Source: Saccharina japonica (lineage: Eukaryota > Sar > Phaeophyceae > Laminariales > Laminariaceae). From it: a stretch of 64,000 nucleotides of DNA. Made by a program: the position numbers and the translations under genes. The stretch lies in assembly GCA_008828725.1 (NCBI GenBank), contig MEHQ01001453.1:385179-449178 (forward strand), in the 5' to 3' direction. The notes beneath the pieces are model-generated. The model ran no database searches and was not told the origin of the DNA. It saw only the letters and a program-made list of their open reading frames with translations. How positions within the stretch are numbered: the stretch's first letter is position 1; the number at the start of each line of letters is the position of its first letter. This document shows, one piece after another, positions 11,690-22,725 of this stretch.

Positions 11690-12190
11690 CACAGGGCAGG
11701 AGAAAATAGCAAGGGAGGGAGTACGTTCATCAGTTTCAACCGAAGCCGCAACAGTTCTGCATTGAAAACACAACCGAACGAAAAAGCCGCAGACAACTTT
11801 GCCATGGCCAACTCAATCCGACAGCGGCAGCGGTTAAACTGAATACCCACGGAAGCGCTGTGCCCGAGGAAAAGCGAACTAAAAAACAAACGTAAAACGT
11901 TACAACACAATCCACGCAACAGCTACGGACGTCCGACCCCTTCATAGTACACACATACGTTAGGCGGGCCAAATGTCGTTCAAAACGGACGGGTAGCGTT
12001 CGTTTCCAAACAGTGGGCTTATTCCGTACAGAGTACCAACAACACAACACGCGCTTGGTTGGTACAACCTGTTGGTGACCGTCCGTCAGTTTCTCCCCAC
12101 CCCCAGAGAGAGACTTCTCATGCTCAGGCATTGGTGAACACTCACCCCACGGTGGTAGCGTTGGTGCTAAATGTTCCGACCTCCTCACCC
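11690..12190 (-). repeat. Dispersed repeat shared with 45719-46290
   Basis: Read on the minus strand, this runs parallel to 45719-46290 on the plus strand. Shared blocks include ccgtccgt.tagaacgac.tttgg, agcgct.c.g...agttaaac.gctg, gatt.agatgg.catggca.agttgt and gaactgttgcggctt. It lies downstream of the repeat-protein locus in both cases, so it is part of the outer duplicated module. The frames are not conserved, so it is probably non-coding. Confidence 0.6.
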
Positions 12191-12599
12191 GAGGAGCTTG
12201 CTACCCCATCCGAAATACGAACTTCGAAGGCGTTTTCGCGAAAAATCAACAAATATTTCAAGCGCTACAGCTTAGTCTTACAAAAAATATACCAACAAAG
12301 TGCATCATACGTTAACCTGGTCGTTGATACCTTACGGAGCTCAATATGTCAGAAGGCATATATCAACACAAACACTGCAACCCCGACCGTGATGATGAGT
12401 CCGAACTACATCACAAAACAAAAATGGTTCGATACAGATGCTTCGAACAGTCCATTGGTGGACGAACCTCATTGGACAAAGCGATATAACTGACCAATCA
12501 TATTTTGGAGATACCGCACGGGCTGCGACCACCTCCAGAACAACCGGCCGCTCGCCTGTACCGACAACCGTCGAACAAACTCCCTTGGTTAGTACATTG

Positions 12600-12910
12600 T
12601 GCGGTGAATTCCCACCATTGCCTCAAACACCACACACAGCAAAAACCAGCCATCCATGCTCAGCCGTTTGTTAGCCAAGCGCACAACGCTTACGACGTCA
12701 TTTGAGACAGTGCAGCCGCCTGCCATAGGTGTTTGACAATGTGGATAACCGAATATATGTTTTAAGGCCAGCTCTTATGGCGTGACGGTCGACTACGTGG
12801 CTTAACATTGCAAGCACTTGAACCCATAGATCGACAGCTGCACCAGCGAAGTCGGCAACGCGGCTGACCTGCATAGTTCGCGTGAAGAGCCAAGGTGTAA
12901 ACATTCAAGG
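12600..12910 (-). repeat. Conserved 3' flank of repeat-protein module 1
   Basis: On the minus strand this matches 21650-21960 and, less well, 44700-44940. Shared landmarks are gttggctaac, gggaattcaccgcacaatg and a gtcgatctatgggttcaagt-like block. It follows the decayed repeat tail in all three modules, which shows the duplication units extend beyond the coding region. Confidence 0.55.
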
Positions 12911-13421
12911 CGAGCCATGGTTCAAACGCTCAAGGCGAGCCGCAAGGCGAGCCGTATATCAATTACTCCATTGGAGCCGTATCCGAACAGCATTTCCCGT
13001 AGCGTAGCCTGCCACTGGACTTGGTCGATGAGTTGGTCAAAGGGATAGCCAAACGCCAAACGTTTCAGCGAGAGGGGCAACTTGACTCCTCGCATAGGTT
13101 GGTCAAAGCCACACCCAGATGTCAAACACGTCAGAGAAGATGGCCACGCGACCCCTTCCAACGGCTGGTTGAACCAAGCGCCGTAGGTCAAATGATACTG
13201 GTGCGCGGGCCAATTTACCCCGTGGATCCGCCAATTAAAGCAAGTACCCGAACGTCAAATGCTGTAGCGGTTCAGGCCACGCCAATTCGTGAACAGGTTG
13301 GTTAAAGCAAGTGCCAAACTCCATTCGATCGAGGCGCGGAGCCCAAGCAACCAAAAGGACAGCTTGATTGAACGCATCCCCAAATATTATAATCCGGACT
13401 CCTGCTGCCCAACTGACTCCC
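12911..13421 (-). pseudogene. Decayed tail of FNIP-type repeats, module 1
   Basis: The minus-strand frame 12922-13191 encodes recognisable repeats (FNQPLEGVAWPSSLTCL, FDQPMRGVKLPLSLKRL, FDQLIDQVQWQATLREM). The stretch 13200-13421 carries more repeats broken by stops and frame changes (for example HELAWPEPLQHLTFGYL followed by a stop). Repeats align with 44000-44709 of module 3 and 21976-22560 of module 2. It is a relic of a second repeat run lying 3' of the intact array. Confidence 0.7.
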
Positions 13422-13606
13422 TTAATAGAATGGGGATGGGTACCTCCTTAGACTGGTTGGTTTTAGGATGTCAAAGACGTCACGTTGGGTGGCGACCACG
13501 GCCGCTCGACAGGTGGGATTGACTATCCGAAGGAAGATAAAGACGATAAATCCTACTGCGAAGAAGAAGACGCCTGCGCCGCCCGCCTGTTTATACCTCG
13601 GTCTCT
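13422..13606 (-). other. Alternate-frame membrane-anchor segment, module 1
   Basis: In the frame offset from the upstream repeat ORF, the minus strand reads GAGVFFFAVGFIVFIFLR, then a basic NPTCRAAVVATQRDVFDILKP stretch, ending at TAA 13422-13424. The hydrophobic run is long enough to span a membrane. The same block is found in alternate frames in modules 2 and 3, while the repeat frame is closed by stops here. This suggests the ancestral protein was joined to it by splicing or a frame change. In this copy a TAG lies in the same frame just upstream. Confidence 0.5.
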
Positions 13607-13618
13607 ACCCCCAACATG

Positions 13619-15157
13619 TCACCACTGCAGCGAAGACGGCCATGTGATCCCATCGAGGGGTTGGTTGAAGCAATATCCGAAAGATACCCCCACCAGGGAT
13701 TTCGGCCAGGCAACCGTATCAGTTGTCTTGTTGAAGCGATTCCCAAACGTCAAACGCTCCAGGGCTGGAGGCCAGACGACTTCGTGGATTTCCTGGTTGA
13801 AGCAAAAGCCGAACACCAAATGCTTGAGGGAGGGAGGCCACACGACTTGATCGATAGGTCGATCGAAGCGAGCGCCGAAGTATAGAGTCTCTAGCATCGC
13901 CGGCCACATCGCGTGTTGGATTGACTGGTTGAAGGAGAATCCAAACGATAAACACTTGAGCGAAGCCGGCCACGCGACCCCTTCAACAGCCTGGTTGAAG
14001 TTTGACCCGAACGCTAAACCAATCAGTGAAGCGGGCCAATTCACCTCTTTCAAGGGCTGGTTGAAGGCGGCCCCCAAGTCCAAACAGCAAAGCGCTGCAG
14101 GCCACACCACTCCGGCCAATGGCTGGTCGAACGAAGCCCCAAAGGACAAGCGCTGAATCGACGCGCGCCCCTCGACCGTGTTCATTGTCTGGTGAAAGTT
14201 CGATCCAAAGGAGAACCACTGAATCGACGCAGGCCAAATAGCCTTGTCGAGTTTCTGGTTGAACTTCGACCCAAACGATAAACGCTTAAGCGAACTCGGC
14301 CAGACGACTCCCTCGACGCTCGAGTTAAAACAGTCACCAAACACCAAGCGCTGAAGAGGATCCGGCCATCTCACCGCTTTGATGGCCTGATTGAAATAAG
14401 ACCCAAACTCCAAACGCCGCAGACAGGACGGCCACACGACCAACTCGATAGGTTGGTCGAAGCAAGCGCCAAACGTAAGGCTTTTCAGCGAGGTCGGCCA
14501 CGCGACCCCATGGATGGGCCTATTGAAACGGTATCCAAAAGTCAGATCCGTCAGCGAGGTGGGCCACACGATTCCTTGGATGCGTTGGTTAAAGCCATCC
14601 ATGAACGTCAAGCGCTTCAGCGAGGCAGGCCATCGGACGCCTTCTAAGGGTTGGTCAAAATCACGACCGAACACTAATTGTTCAAGGGAGTCCGGCCAGA
14701 TGATATCGCTAACTCGCTGGTTGAATGTCGGCCCGAACGTCATCTTCCTCAGCGTCTCCGGCCACCAGGTAGTACTCCCACCCTTGCTGGCCTGCTGCGA
14801 GCGCCGTGGCCGCTGTACCCGCCAAGACAGCCAGCTGCGTATTTCGCGGAGTTCGTGGATCAATTTCCCCCTCTCTGAAACTGACGAGGGGAGAGACATC
14901 CACGTTATGGAAGACGCACCCAATGCCGGAACGCGTGAGTCACGATGCTTTTTTCGGAACGCTTTTTGCCTGCGACGTAGCCATAGATGGCGCGGCGTGT
15001 CTTTACCGACAAAAACGTGGGAAATCTTGAGGTTTCGGGATGCCACGCACAGGTCCAGACACACCATCTCCAGCCTCGACGTTAGGACGTACCACTGCAT
15101 TCCGTCGTATCCATGGTTGAGCGCGGTGGCCAAGGCGCTCACACTCAGGTCGTTCAT
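13619..15157 (-). CDS. FNIP-type WP-repeat protein, copy 1 (512 aa)
   Basis: Residues 1 to about 129 form a non-repeat N-terminal region with no signal peptide; it is nearly identical to the other two copies. From about 130 on there are 17 repeats of 22 residues, core WPxSLxxLxFGxxFNQPI, the spacing of FNIP repeats, which are leucine-rich-repeat-like and generally thought to mediate protein binding. One repeat has lost its Trp (VEGRASIQ). The start is supported by conservation of the ATG and its context (gagcagatATG) in all three loci. The ORF ends in SLQW followed by TGA, where the paralogues read SLQRLHVG: TTA to TGA in the last repeat. The stop is therefore premature relative to the paralogues. 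A membrane segment follows in another frame. Function unknown; binding or recognition is inference. Confidence 0.78.
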   Translation of the reverse strand: MNDLSVSALATALNHGYDGMQWYVLTSRLEMVCLDLCVASRNLKISHVFVGKDTPRHLWLRRRQKAFRKKHRDSRVPALGASSITWMSLPSSVSERGKLIHELREIRSWLSWRVQRPRRSQQASKGGSTTWWPETLRKMTFGPTFNQRVSDIIWPDSLEQLVFGRDFDQPLEGVRWPASLKRLTFMDGFNQRIQGIVWPTSLTDLTFGYRFNRPIHGVAWPTSLKSLTFGACFDQPIELVVWPSCLRRLEFGSYFNQAIKAVRWPDPLQRLVFGDCFNSSVEGVVWPSSLKRLSFGSKFNQKLDKAIWPASIQWFSFGSNFHQTMNTVEGRASIQRLSFGASFDQPLAGVVWPAALCCLDLGAAFNQPLKEVNWPASLIGLAFGSNFNQAVEGVAWPASLKCLSFGFSFNQSIQHAMWPAMLETLYFGARFDRPIDQVVWPPSLKHLVFGFCFNQEIHEVVWPPALERLTFGNRFNKTTDTVAWPKSLVGVSFGYCFNQPLDGITWPSSLQW

Positions 15158-15420
15158 ATCTGCTCGAGGCCGACGTTACCACACGGACGATGGTTGGAAA
15201 CACGAATCGCGGGAAAACGGGCGCAGGGTCGATACACGTGCGGAGTTGTTAATCGCTGAGGCGTGCAACGATTGGGGTCCCAGTGACACGTTTTGATAAA
15301 AAAATCGTTTCTGGCCGACCAGGCTCCTTAACCCAATAGACTATTCTTGGAACCTATAATAGCGTTATACAGTATGATACGTGATACACCTCGAGGCTTT
15401 GGGGTTGTTCGTCAGATTGA
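15158..15420 (-). promoter_or_regulatory. Shared upstream region of copy 1 with MITE end
   Basis: The 100 bp before the ATG are conserved with copies 2 and 3. At 15258 the sequence enters a MITE end, GAGGCGTGCAACGATTGGGG, followed by gtcccagtgacacgttttgat, also present at the same distance in the other two loci. The promoter or transcription start may lie in or near the MITE end; no TATA box or other motif was recognised, so this is inference. Confidence 0.4.
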
Positions 15421-16989
15421 ACTACAAGAGACGCTTCGCCGCGGCTGGCTGACGCCCGCCTGCGGCTTCGCGCAATGCCTGTAACGGCGAAGAGGAGAGG
15501 TAGAATCAAAATAGGTAAGCTTAGGGCGAACAAAAGCGACTGTACTGCCAAGGAGTGTGCAACAGTAGTACAGGACACCTAATGAGAAACACTCAATCTG
15601 ACTCAGGCATTGGGTTTCTTCTTTTCTCGAGAGGAGAGGGTGCGTGTTATACTATAAATCCAATGGAAAAACAGTCGGTACTTATCCAGCATCGTCAACA
15701 ATAAACAGAATCTTCGATCGTGCGTGTAGATCACGGATGCATTCCGAGTATGTAGGAGTACACGTAAACCCGTAAAAAATAGAAACCACATTTTTCGGGA
15801 GAAAACAACAAGCTCTTGACCATCACCACAGTATTGGTGAAAGTTGGAGCGTGCACCGCTCGCATGTTCGAGCGCACGCGAGGCCCTAACCGGTGCGAAA
15901 CACGTCGGTTGGTACGATGGCGGATGAACCTACCGAAAACGTTCACCGTCTCGCGAGAACATGTCCCGACATGCTCCTGAGGAACGCATGAAGTAATTCG
16001 TTTGTGGATCGCAAGCTCAAAATATCGTATTATATCGCCGAACAAAGCCAGAGCGGGGCCATGTCCCTCCGTGCCGTGCCAATTCTCATCTGGCACTCAA
16101 AGAAGGGATGACCCTCATGTTGACCCTCAACTTCAGCACATGCACTCCCGCCCTGAATGGGGAATGGTTGATGCAGGCGTTGACAACCTGTGCCCGTGTC
16201 CCCCTTCGAACCACTAGGAGTACGTACCTGTCGCCTCCCATCACCACGATTATGAAATGCTGCTGTTCTGTTCTGTTATGTCTGTCCGTCTGTCTGTAAT
16301 AAGATGGCGCGATCCAGAGCAGTTCAGCCCCCCTTGCCCCATAGGTAGGGAGGCTGTGTACGACAACCACCAGCAGAACACAAGGTTTCTCGCGTCGCGT
16401 CGCGTCGCGTCGAGCCGTGGCCGTCGCTCCGAGCTGCCGACAACCCCGAGCCGATCCCCGAGGCGGTCCTCGGGTAAGGCGTTGGTTTTGATAGTATTTC
16501 AGTAAAGCTTAAGAAACAGGCGTCTTATTGGTAGATTCGGGCATGAGGACAACTCTGTTTCTGCCATATATATATTGCAGTAAGGATTGAGAATCAGCCA
16601 GCCCATTGGTCGATTTCGACCGTGCAAGTTCGGCGGATTTACACCAAGACGACCTTGCATCTACCATCACATATCAAACAAATCCACACCAGCGCAGAGG
16701 CAGCAGCAGCAGCAGCAGCAGCAGATGACCGGGTCTCAAGCCGTGGCGAGCCGTGGCGGTGGCACAATCCCGAGGCAGTTCTAACAGCCATGTAGCCAGC
16801 CTTCCTGCTGGCCTACACTTTTGAATTTCATAATGATGGCAGCTGATTGCTGACGCGTTCTCGAAGATTTGTGCTGAATAGAGCCATCGGGGTTCCTCCA
16901 CACCCAGGGAGGATATGTCTGGCCCCATTCCTTGATAACACATCCCTCCATATCTCTACAAAACTCCGACCAATCCGGGACAAAAACAG
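15421..16989. other. No gene recognised; simple repeats
   Basis: Holds a solo Tc1/mariner-like end at about 15567-15590 (tacaggacacctaatgagaaac), a pentanucleotide run (tcgcg) at 16389-16411, and CAG repeats at 16701-16724. Related gagccgtgg motifs recur at 16413 and 16740-16760. ORFs on both strands overlap and show no domains. Confidence 0.45.
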
Positions 16990-17121
16990 CGATCCGCCAG
17001 GTCGACACCGTCCCCGCACGGTGTGGAAACCCCATCCCCATCGGCTGGTCGAGGGGTGGACAAAGGGTGATAGTGGATCTTCAAAATGGGGGTTTTGTCT
17101 TGGTAGTAGTATCTTGACCCT

Positions 17122-17152
17122 CAGATCGAACCCTAACCCTAACCCGAACCCT
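17122..17152 (+). repeat. Interstitial telomere-like repeats
   Basis: Reads cgaaccctaaccctaacccg aaccc, that is, two perfect CCCTAA units with flanking variants. A degenerate inverse block (gggttcgggctagggttcgg) lies at about 19825-19845. Too short to be a chromosome end. Confidence 0.5.
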
Positions 17153-17884
17153 ATGCCAGTGGTCAGTGCTTGCTTGGCCAATCAGAGTGCCTAATTAGCT
17201 ACCTTAGAAAGATCCACTAACAGTGTTTGTCCACTACTGGGCTGGTCACTGGTGGGCGGAGGCTCATGGAGGCCGTAGTAGTGGGCGAAGCTTGATGGTG
17301 AATCTTCCTAAGCAAGGTAGCTATATCGTGTGCCCGAACTCCGAACATAATTAATTAACTCTATTTCTGGTACGAAATAATTAAATTGGAATTGCGATCT
17401 AATTGTTTTATTGTTTTGCCCAGATTGCACCCCCGCACCTGAAAATAAATAATTAAACATGATCACGTTTTTGTTGTGCGGTTTGACTCATAGAAGCACA
17501 TACATACTCAAAAACAAATAGTTTGGAAGAGCCAACATGCGGTAAATGTGCGGTTTGACGCGTGTAAGCACATATACTCAAACACAAACTGTTCGGAAGA
17601 GGTATTATGCCGCCCGGGACATACACACACGCGGGTTTATGAAATACTAAGTGACACGCGTTTACGACATAATAACTGGTATCGTAGTATGATGGAGGTG
17701 CCACACACAGCACCGGATGAAGACCGCTGCAGACTGCGCCGTATACGTAGTGCCTGCGAAAACTTGTTTGGCACATACATACATAGTACGTGGATTAGTC
17801 CCCTACAGAAGCTTCGCTACTACTACTACTGCTGTATAGTACAGACTGCCTGCACTACTCTGAAAGCCACATGATGTGATAACA

Positions 17885-17997
17885 CCACTCTGTCCCGAAA
17901 TATAAACAACTTTAATTACAACTATGTCCCTAAATATAAGCAATGTTCACACATAAATATTCAATAAAAACATCGCTTATATGTCGGGACAGAGTGG
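17885..17997. mobile_element. CTCTGTCCCG MITE, copy 1
   Basis: Terminal inverted repeats CCACTCTGTCCCGAAATATA and, on the right, gcttatatgtcgggacagagtgg, around an AT-rich core. Length 113 bp. Left flank CA and right flank TA only partly agree. Resembles Tc1/mariner or Stowaway-type MITEs. Confidence 0.65.
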
Positions 17998-18234
17998 TAG
18001 GATTATTGTTGTTGATTTGCCCAAGATAATAGGAGAAGAACATACCGGTAAGCAGGAAATATACTTGTTGCCCATTAAAGCCGAAACCATAATAACAAAA
18101 ACGACGATCTTTCCGCAAATAGAACGTGTACTCTGGCACACTTGTAAACTGCCGGGAGAAGTCCCACATTTCGTAGTTGGATACCACTATTTTTAATGGG
18201 TACGACACCATTAAAAATACCAGGGAATGATTTA

Positions 18235-18313
18235 CCACTATGTCCCCATATATAAGAAACGGTTAAACATAAATATTCTATAATAAAAGCGCTTATATGT
18301 CGGGACAGAGTGG
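18235..18313. mobile_element. CTCTGTCCCG MITE, copy 2
   Basis: A 79-bp shortened copy with ends ccactatgtccccatatataag and gcttatatgtcgggacagagtgg. Just left of it (18189-18220) is a separate hairpin, tatttttaatgg/ccattaaaaata. Confidence 0.6.
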
Positions 18314-18411
18314 TGATATAATTTTTGTTGTCGATTTCCCCAGGAGAATAGGAGAAGCACATTATGATGTGGGTACGTACTACAACAAAAACTACCCGAG
18401 GGTATCATATA

Positions 18412-18523
18412 CCACTCTGTCCCGAAATATGAGCAACTTTTATTTCCACTCTGTACCTAAATATAAGCAACTTTCATTCATAAATATTCAATTAAAAAGT
18501 GCTTATATGTCGGGACAGGGTGG
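18412..18523. mobile_element. CTCTGTCCCG MITE, copy 3, TA duplication
   Basis: Length 112 bp, ends CCACTCTGTCCCGAAATATG and gcttatatgtcgggacagggtgg, flanked on both sides by TA, the duplication typical of Tc1/mariner elements. The spacers between copies repeat ttgt.gattt.cccag.a.aataggagaag (18008, 18327), so the cluster partly arose by tandem duplication. A lone end lies near 56025. Confidence 0.68.
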
Positions 18524-18670
18524 TAGGATATAGCATGGTGCAATCTTGGAGCGAGTACAAACCGGACAGTCCCGCGTGCCAGAAATAAAGAGAGAAATCG
18601 CACTGCATCACCCCCCACTCGTACCAACCCCCCACTCTGCCACAGCTGCAGCTCTCCACTCCACGGTTTC

Positions 18671-19162
18671 TTGGCACGCTTTCCCGCACATACACCTCAC
18701 AAGTATCAACAGCAGCCAACGGTAGCGGCTGCTGCAGCTAGCGGCAGCGGAAGGAGCAGCAGCAGCAGCAGCAGCAGCAGCGGTAGCAGCAGCACGGACG
18801 GCGGTGCGAGGTCGCCGCGGTCTACAGTAGTAGTATTTGCCAAGCATCCAAGTTTTGAGCTCTGGACGTGGAGAAAGCCTCTCGCGTCAATGTTGTTGCT
18901 GCTTATAAAATACTGCTGCTGCTCTTGTTTGCTGGCGCTGTTGGTGCTGGTGCTGCTGCTGGTGCTGCTGGTGCTGGCTGCTGCGCCTACTATTGTGCAG
19001 ATTGCGCGTACGACGCCCTTGCTTGCCAACATCAATCAGGCGATAGCGGAGCGCACACTGCTGTTTCGTCTCTCTGTCGCTGGCACGCCGCCCGTTTTTG
19101 ACAAAGCAGTTTCGTTTTCCCGCATTGGGATTGTTGGGAGATCGGTTTTGATGTCTGATTGA
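18671..19162 (+). CDS. Low-complexity ORF with hydrophobic segment, doubtful
   Basis: The frame runs through a CAG-type tract (poly-Ser, 18753-18790) and a CTG/CTK tract that yields a Leu-rich hydrophobic run. It ends in a block that is duplicated at 19371. Triplet repeats keep all frames open and produce such peptides by chance. No homologous domain was recognised. Confidence 0.12.
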   Translation: MARFPAHTPHKYQQQPTVAAAAASGSGRSSSSSSSSSGSSSTDGGARSPRSTVVVFAKHPSFELWTWRKPLASMLLLLIKYCCCSCLLALLVLVLLLVLLVLAAAPTIVQIARTTPLLANINQAIAERTLLFRLSVAGTPPVFDKAVSFSRIGIVGRSVLMSD

Positions 19163-19281
19163 GTATTTCGGTTTGTCACTAAAATCCGGATCTTATTTTT
19201 TGGCCTAAATCGGATCTAATTTCTCCAAATTTCCAGCCGACCCAACCCTTGGATAAATAATAAAAAACGTATCCATATCGT
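19005..19281 (+). repeat. 277-bp direct repeat, copy A
   Basis: Nearly identical to 19371-19649 (period 366 bp). Begins gcgtacgacgcccttgcttg and ends aaacgtatccatatcgt. The spacer 19282-19370 resembles 17329-17400 (tgcccgaactccgaa.ataatta), a further dispersed repeat. Confidence 0.85.
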
Positions 19282-19370
19282 GTGCCCGAACTCCGAAAAT
19301 AATTATTTTTGGTAAAATATAAATTGGAATGTAGGATCAATTTATTTCAATAAAATATATCAATACGAGC

Positions 19371-19649
19371 GCGTACGACGCCCTTGCTTGCCAACATCAA
19401 TCAGGCGATAGCGGAGCGCACACTGCTGTTTCGTCTCTCTGTCGCTGGCACGCCGCCCGTTTTTGACAAAGCAGTTTCGTTTTCCCGCATTGGGATTGTT
19501 GGGAGATCGGTTTTAATGCCTGATTGAGTATTTCGGTTTGTCACTAAAATCCGGATCTTATTTTTTGGCCTAAATCGGATCTAATTTCTCCAAATTTCCA
19601 GCCGACCCAACCCTTGGATAAATAATGAAAAAACGTATCCATATCGTAT
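19371..19649 (+). repeat. 277-bp direct repeat, copy B
   Basis: Differs from copy A at only a few positions, for example ttaatgcctg against ttgatgtctg and one extra base in the final A-run. The high identity indicates recent duplication. Confidence 0.85.
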
Positions 19650-21361
19650 TTAGGCACTTTGGTTGGCTAAGCGGTATATTATACGCGTCTCAATCAACTT
19701 GGAGTATTTCCCAGCCACGGCATCCAGATTCAACCTAGGGTATTTCCAAGCACAGCATTCAAGCCGTCCAAGTCAACCTAGAGTCCTACCAAGTACAACA
19801 TCCTACCACTGATCACTGGCGCAGGGTTCGGGCTAGGGTTCGGATCGTAGGATCGGCTTTAGGTGCCGAGCACAAAACCTCAGAAAATACCAACTAAAGT
19901 TGTGGTTCACCCCTCCATGGAGCGCCAACGGCACCCGGAGACGATAGGGTCTCATCACTGAATCATATATCATTCAATACATCTACAACTCCAAATATTG
20001 GGGGGCCAACACGGGCAACTGCCAGGCCAATACCCCCCCGCAAGGTGTGGAAACCTGAGCAACACCGCCCCGCAAGCTATGGAACCCCCCCCCCCCCTCG
20101 GCTGATCACTGATGGGCTGAGGCTCATGAAACCGTCCCGCACGGCATGGAAACCCCCACCCCCATAGGATAATCAGTGCTTGGCTCAGACGCATAGAGCG
20201 AGCGGTACCTGGGGTCAATAGGGTCCCATACCCGACTCATACCTCCTTCCAAACAGTATTAACCCCAACAACCTGGAGACGGAAACGGTCACCCCCGGGT
20301 CGATACAGTCACGAAAGGTGTGGACACCCCACCCCTAACAGCCGACCACTAATGGCGTGTCCAAACCAAAACCAAAACCAAAATCGAAAACCGAAAGCAT
20401 GTCGTTTTCGACATCCTTTTAGCAGATGTGTCCAAACAGAAACGAATTGTGAAAAACAAGATCCAGGTGAAAAACAACGGAGGGTAAAACCTATGGGCTG
20501 TTGACAACTATGGACGCATACCGGCAAGGTAGCATTCGGCAGCACAGGCCCACCAGAGAAGCAGGCAGACGCGACGACAATTCGATCCCGGAGGTCGTTG
20601 GGCCTCCGATGGAGGTGGTCACGTGTCCAACGTTGATCCCCCGGAATCAAATTTTAAATCATACTGAGAACGAACTTCCAGCTTCATTCTGGAGGTGTTC
20701 ATGCTGAACTCTACTCAAATTATCTTCGCTTTGGCTCGAAACCCGGGAACAGCTGTGTTGCCGTGCTAGCTGTGGGTTGCGTGCTGCGCCCGAAGCCTGA
20801 ACTGCTGCTACAAATTTACCAGCAAAAAATGCATTTACGTTAACTAGTACCAGGTAGTCGGTAACTTGAGGAGCGCAACCGGTCAGAAGACATATGGACA
20901 GAACAAATGCAACCCCTACCGTACAGTGATTCCGAGTCACTTAAAAGAAACAAAACGCGTGCATACAAACCTTCGGACAGTCTGTTCCTTCTTACAGCTG
21001 TCTTTCAGCTCGCCGGTCATTCGCCCAGTGCCAGGCCCCTGCTCGCCCCCGCCACGAGTCGAGCCCCGTACCATATAGTTATCTTCCATTATGTCACAAC
21101 CCTTCCTAACCTCGGCCTCTCGAGTTCAACCAACTGCACCACCGTTTCACCGACTTGGTGAACGTTTTCACATCCCCTCGTTTAACCATGCCAAGGATTC
21201 AGCACCTCTCCACAAACCCCATAATTCCTTTGTTCAAACTTCCAACTAGTTAAAGGGTTAAAAAGGGTCAGAACTGGCCAAAGGTCACTGAAGCAAACGA
21301 ACGGGTTACATACAACCAATATAAAAACAACCGACGGCTCCCGTACGGGCAACCAACAAAC
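19650..21361. other. No gene recognised
   Basis: Contains part of the GTGTGGAAACCCC series, a C13 run (20085-20097), a purine-rich aaccaaaacc tract at 20360-20390 and a weak MITE remnant near 20855-20930 (aacttgaggagcgcaacc ... ctaccgtaca). ORFs lack domains. Confidence 0.4.
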
Positions 21362-21625
21362 GACGCATGCTACGGTAGCCTGCATGCAGGTGCACCATCT
21401 TGTTTCTGAGGGCGGTCACTCAAGGAGCTCTGTAACCTCACCGAAAACTGATTTTCGAGGGAAATAAAAGTGCTACCCGATGAAAAATACCATTGCCTAA
21501 GTATACGATGAACAATATTGCAACACAAGACTGGAAAAACGACGACAATTTTGAGGTTAAGGAGCTGGATCATTCAGAAGACGTTTCAGCTAAAAAAACA
21601 CTCTACCTCTATCTTAGCACGTGTG
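21362..21625 (+). repeat. GACGC MITE, 4-bp duplication AAAC
   Basis: Starts GACGCATGCTACGGTAGCCT and ends ctctatcttagcacgtgtg. AAAC flanks at 21358-21361 and 21626-21629. It is inserted into the conserved 3' flank of repeat-protein module 2, next to the ccgcacaatgcacaaacc block, and so arrived after the module formed. Confidence 0.84.
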
Positions 21626-21649
21626 AAACACGCTTACTCGGTTTGTGCA

Positions 21650-21960
21650 TTGTGCGGTGAATTCCCACCAAAGCTTCTACCACTACACACAGCGAGACGT
21701 TTCATGCTCAGCCCTTCGTTAGCCAAGGGCACAACGCTAACAACGTCAACTGGCATAGTATAGCCACCAACCATACGTAGTTGATTCGCAAAGTGTCCAA
21801 CAGAACAACCCTTTGAGGGTGAACTCCTGGTAGTGTGGCGGGCGGCTACGTAGATTAACGGCACAACAAACAGATGATCCCATCCATCGACAGCTGCATC
21901 AACGACGTCGGCAACGTGGCTGGTTTGCTTATTTTGCCGCGCGTGAAGGGCCAATTATTC
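21650..21960 (-). repeat. Conserved 3' flank of repeat-protein module 2
   Basis: Matches 12600-12910 on the minus strand, including gttggctaac, gggaattcaccgcacaatg and a cagctgtcgatggatgggat-like block. Open frames here are not conserved between copies. Confidence 0.55.
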
Positions 21961-21975
21961 AAACAATTCGCAGCT

Positions 21976-22537
21976 TCATTGTACGGCCGATTGGTTTCGA
22001 AACGACACCATGGGCGCTCCAGGAAAACCGGACAAAAAGCTCTCGGTCAATCGATCGATTGAAGTCAGTCGTGTCCGAACGACATCCATCACCCGTAGCG
22101 AAGCCGGCCACTCGACCCGGCCGATGGGCTGGTCAAACCGAAAGCCGAACGTCGAACTGTTTAGCGAGGGAGGCCACTCGAAGCCTCGAATAGGTTGATC
22201 GAAGTCATGCCCAAATATCAAAATACGTCCCCGAAACTGGTCACACGACCCCTTCCACACGTTAGTTGAACCAAGCCCCGAAGGTCAAAGGCTGCAGGCG
22301 TGTCCGCCAAACGACTCTATCGGCCGACCGATTGAAGCAAGTACCGAAGATCAAATGATCAGATGCTGCAGCGGTTCAGGCCACTTTAATTTTGCACATT
22401 AGTTGGTTAAGCAAGCCCCGAACTCAAGACACCCCGGGGACGGAGGCCACGCGACAAAGTCGACAGCTTGATTGACGGCATCCCCAAACATGATATGCTA
22501 GATCCCTGCGGCCCAACTGACTTCCTGGATGGGCTCG
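21976..22537 (-). pseudogene. Decayed tail of FNIP-type repeats, module 2
   Basis: Minus-strand frames preserve FDQPIRGFEWPPSLNSS and FDQPIGRVEWPASLRVM. Further left in the gene direction, repeats homologous to 44160-44310 are interrupted: the codon aligned with Gln (CAG) of module 3 is TAG, and other breaks follow. At the position where module 3 has its second TAG, this copy still has TGG, which fixes the ancestral residue as Trp. Confidence 0.7.
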
Positions 22538-22725
22538 TTAAAGGATGAGGGAAACGTCAACATCTAAAGCGTCCGCGGCTGAACACCTCCTATGGCAGGA
22601 AGGTTTTAGGATGGAAAGTACTTCACGGTATGTGGCGACGATGGCCTTTCGACAGGTGGGATTAGCTGTCCGAAGAGATATCAAGGCGCCAAACGCTATG
22701 GCGAAGAAGAAGGCACCCGCACTAC
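22538..22725 (-). other. Alternate-frame membrane-anchor segment, module 2
   Basis: In the frame 22786-22538 the minus strand reads SAGAFFFAIAFGALISLR, then NPTCRKAIVATYREVLSILK, ending at a stop at 22538. This parallels modules 1 and 3. The overlapping repeat ORF meets its own stop at 22696, inside this block. Here the alternate frame is open further upstream than in the other copies, so a frame change could occur over a longer stretch. Confidence 0.5.

Larger units (their letters stand above)
16990..20350. repeat. Dispersed GTGTGGAAACCCC motif series
   Basis: Variants of c(g/a)cac/aagg(t/c)gtggaaaccccacccc occur near 17010, 20040, 20075, 20140 and 20310, several followed by atcggctg.tcact and gg.ggctgaggctcatg (17240, 20100, 20115). 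This is scattered minisatellite-like or relic repeat sequence interrupted by other elements. Confidence 0.4.

Noticed and set aside
14514-15296. 260-codon ORF on the plus strand
   Set aside because: It is antisense to copy 1 and arises because the repeat codons avoid stops on the opposite strand; copies 2 and 3 give similar antisense frames.
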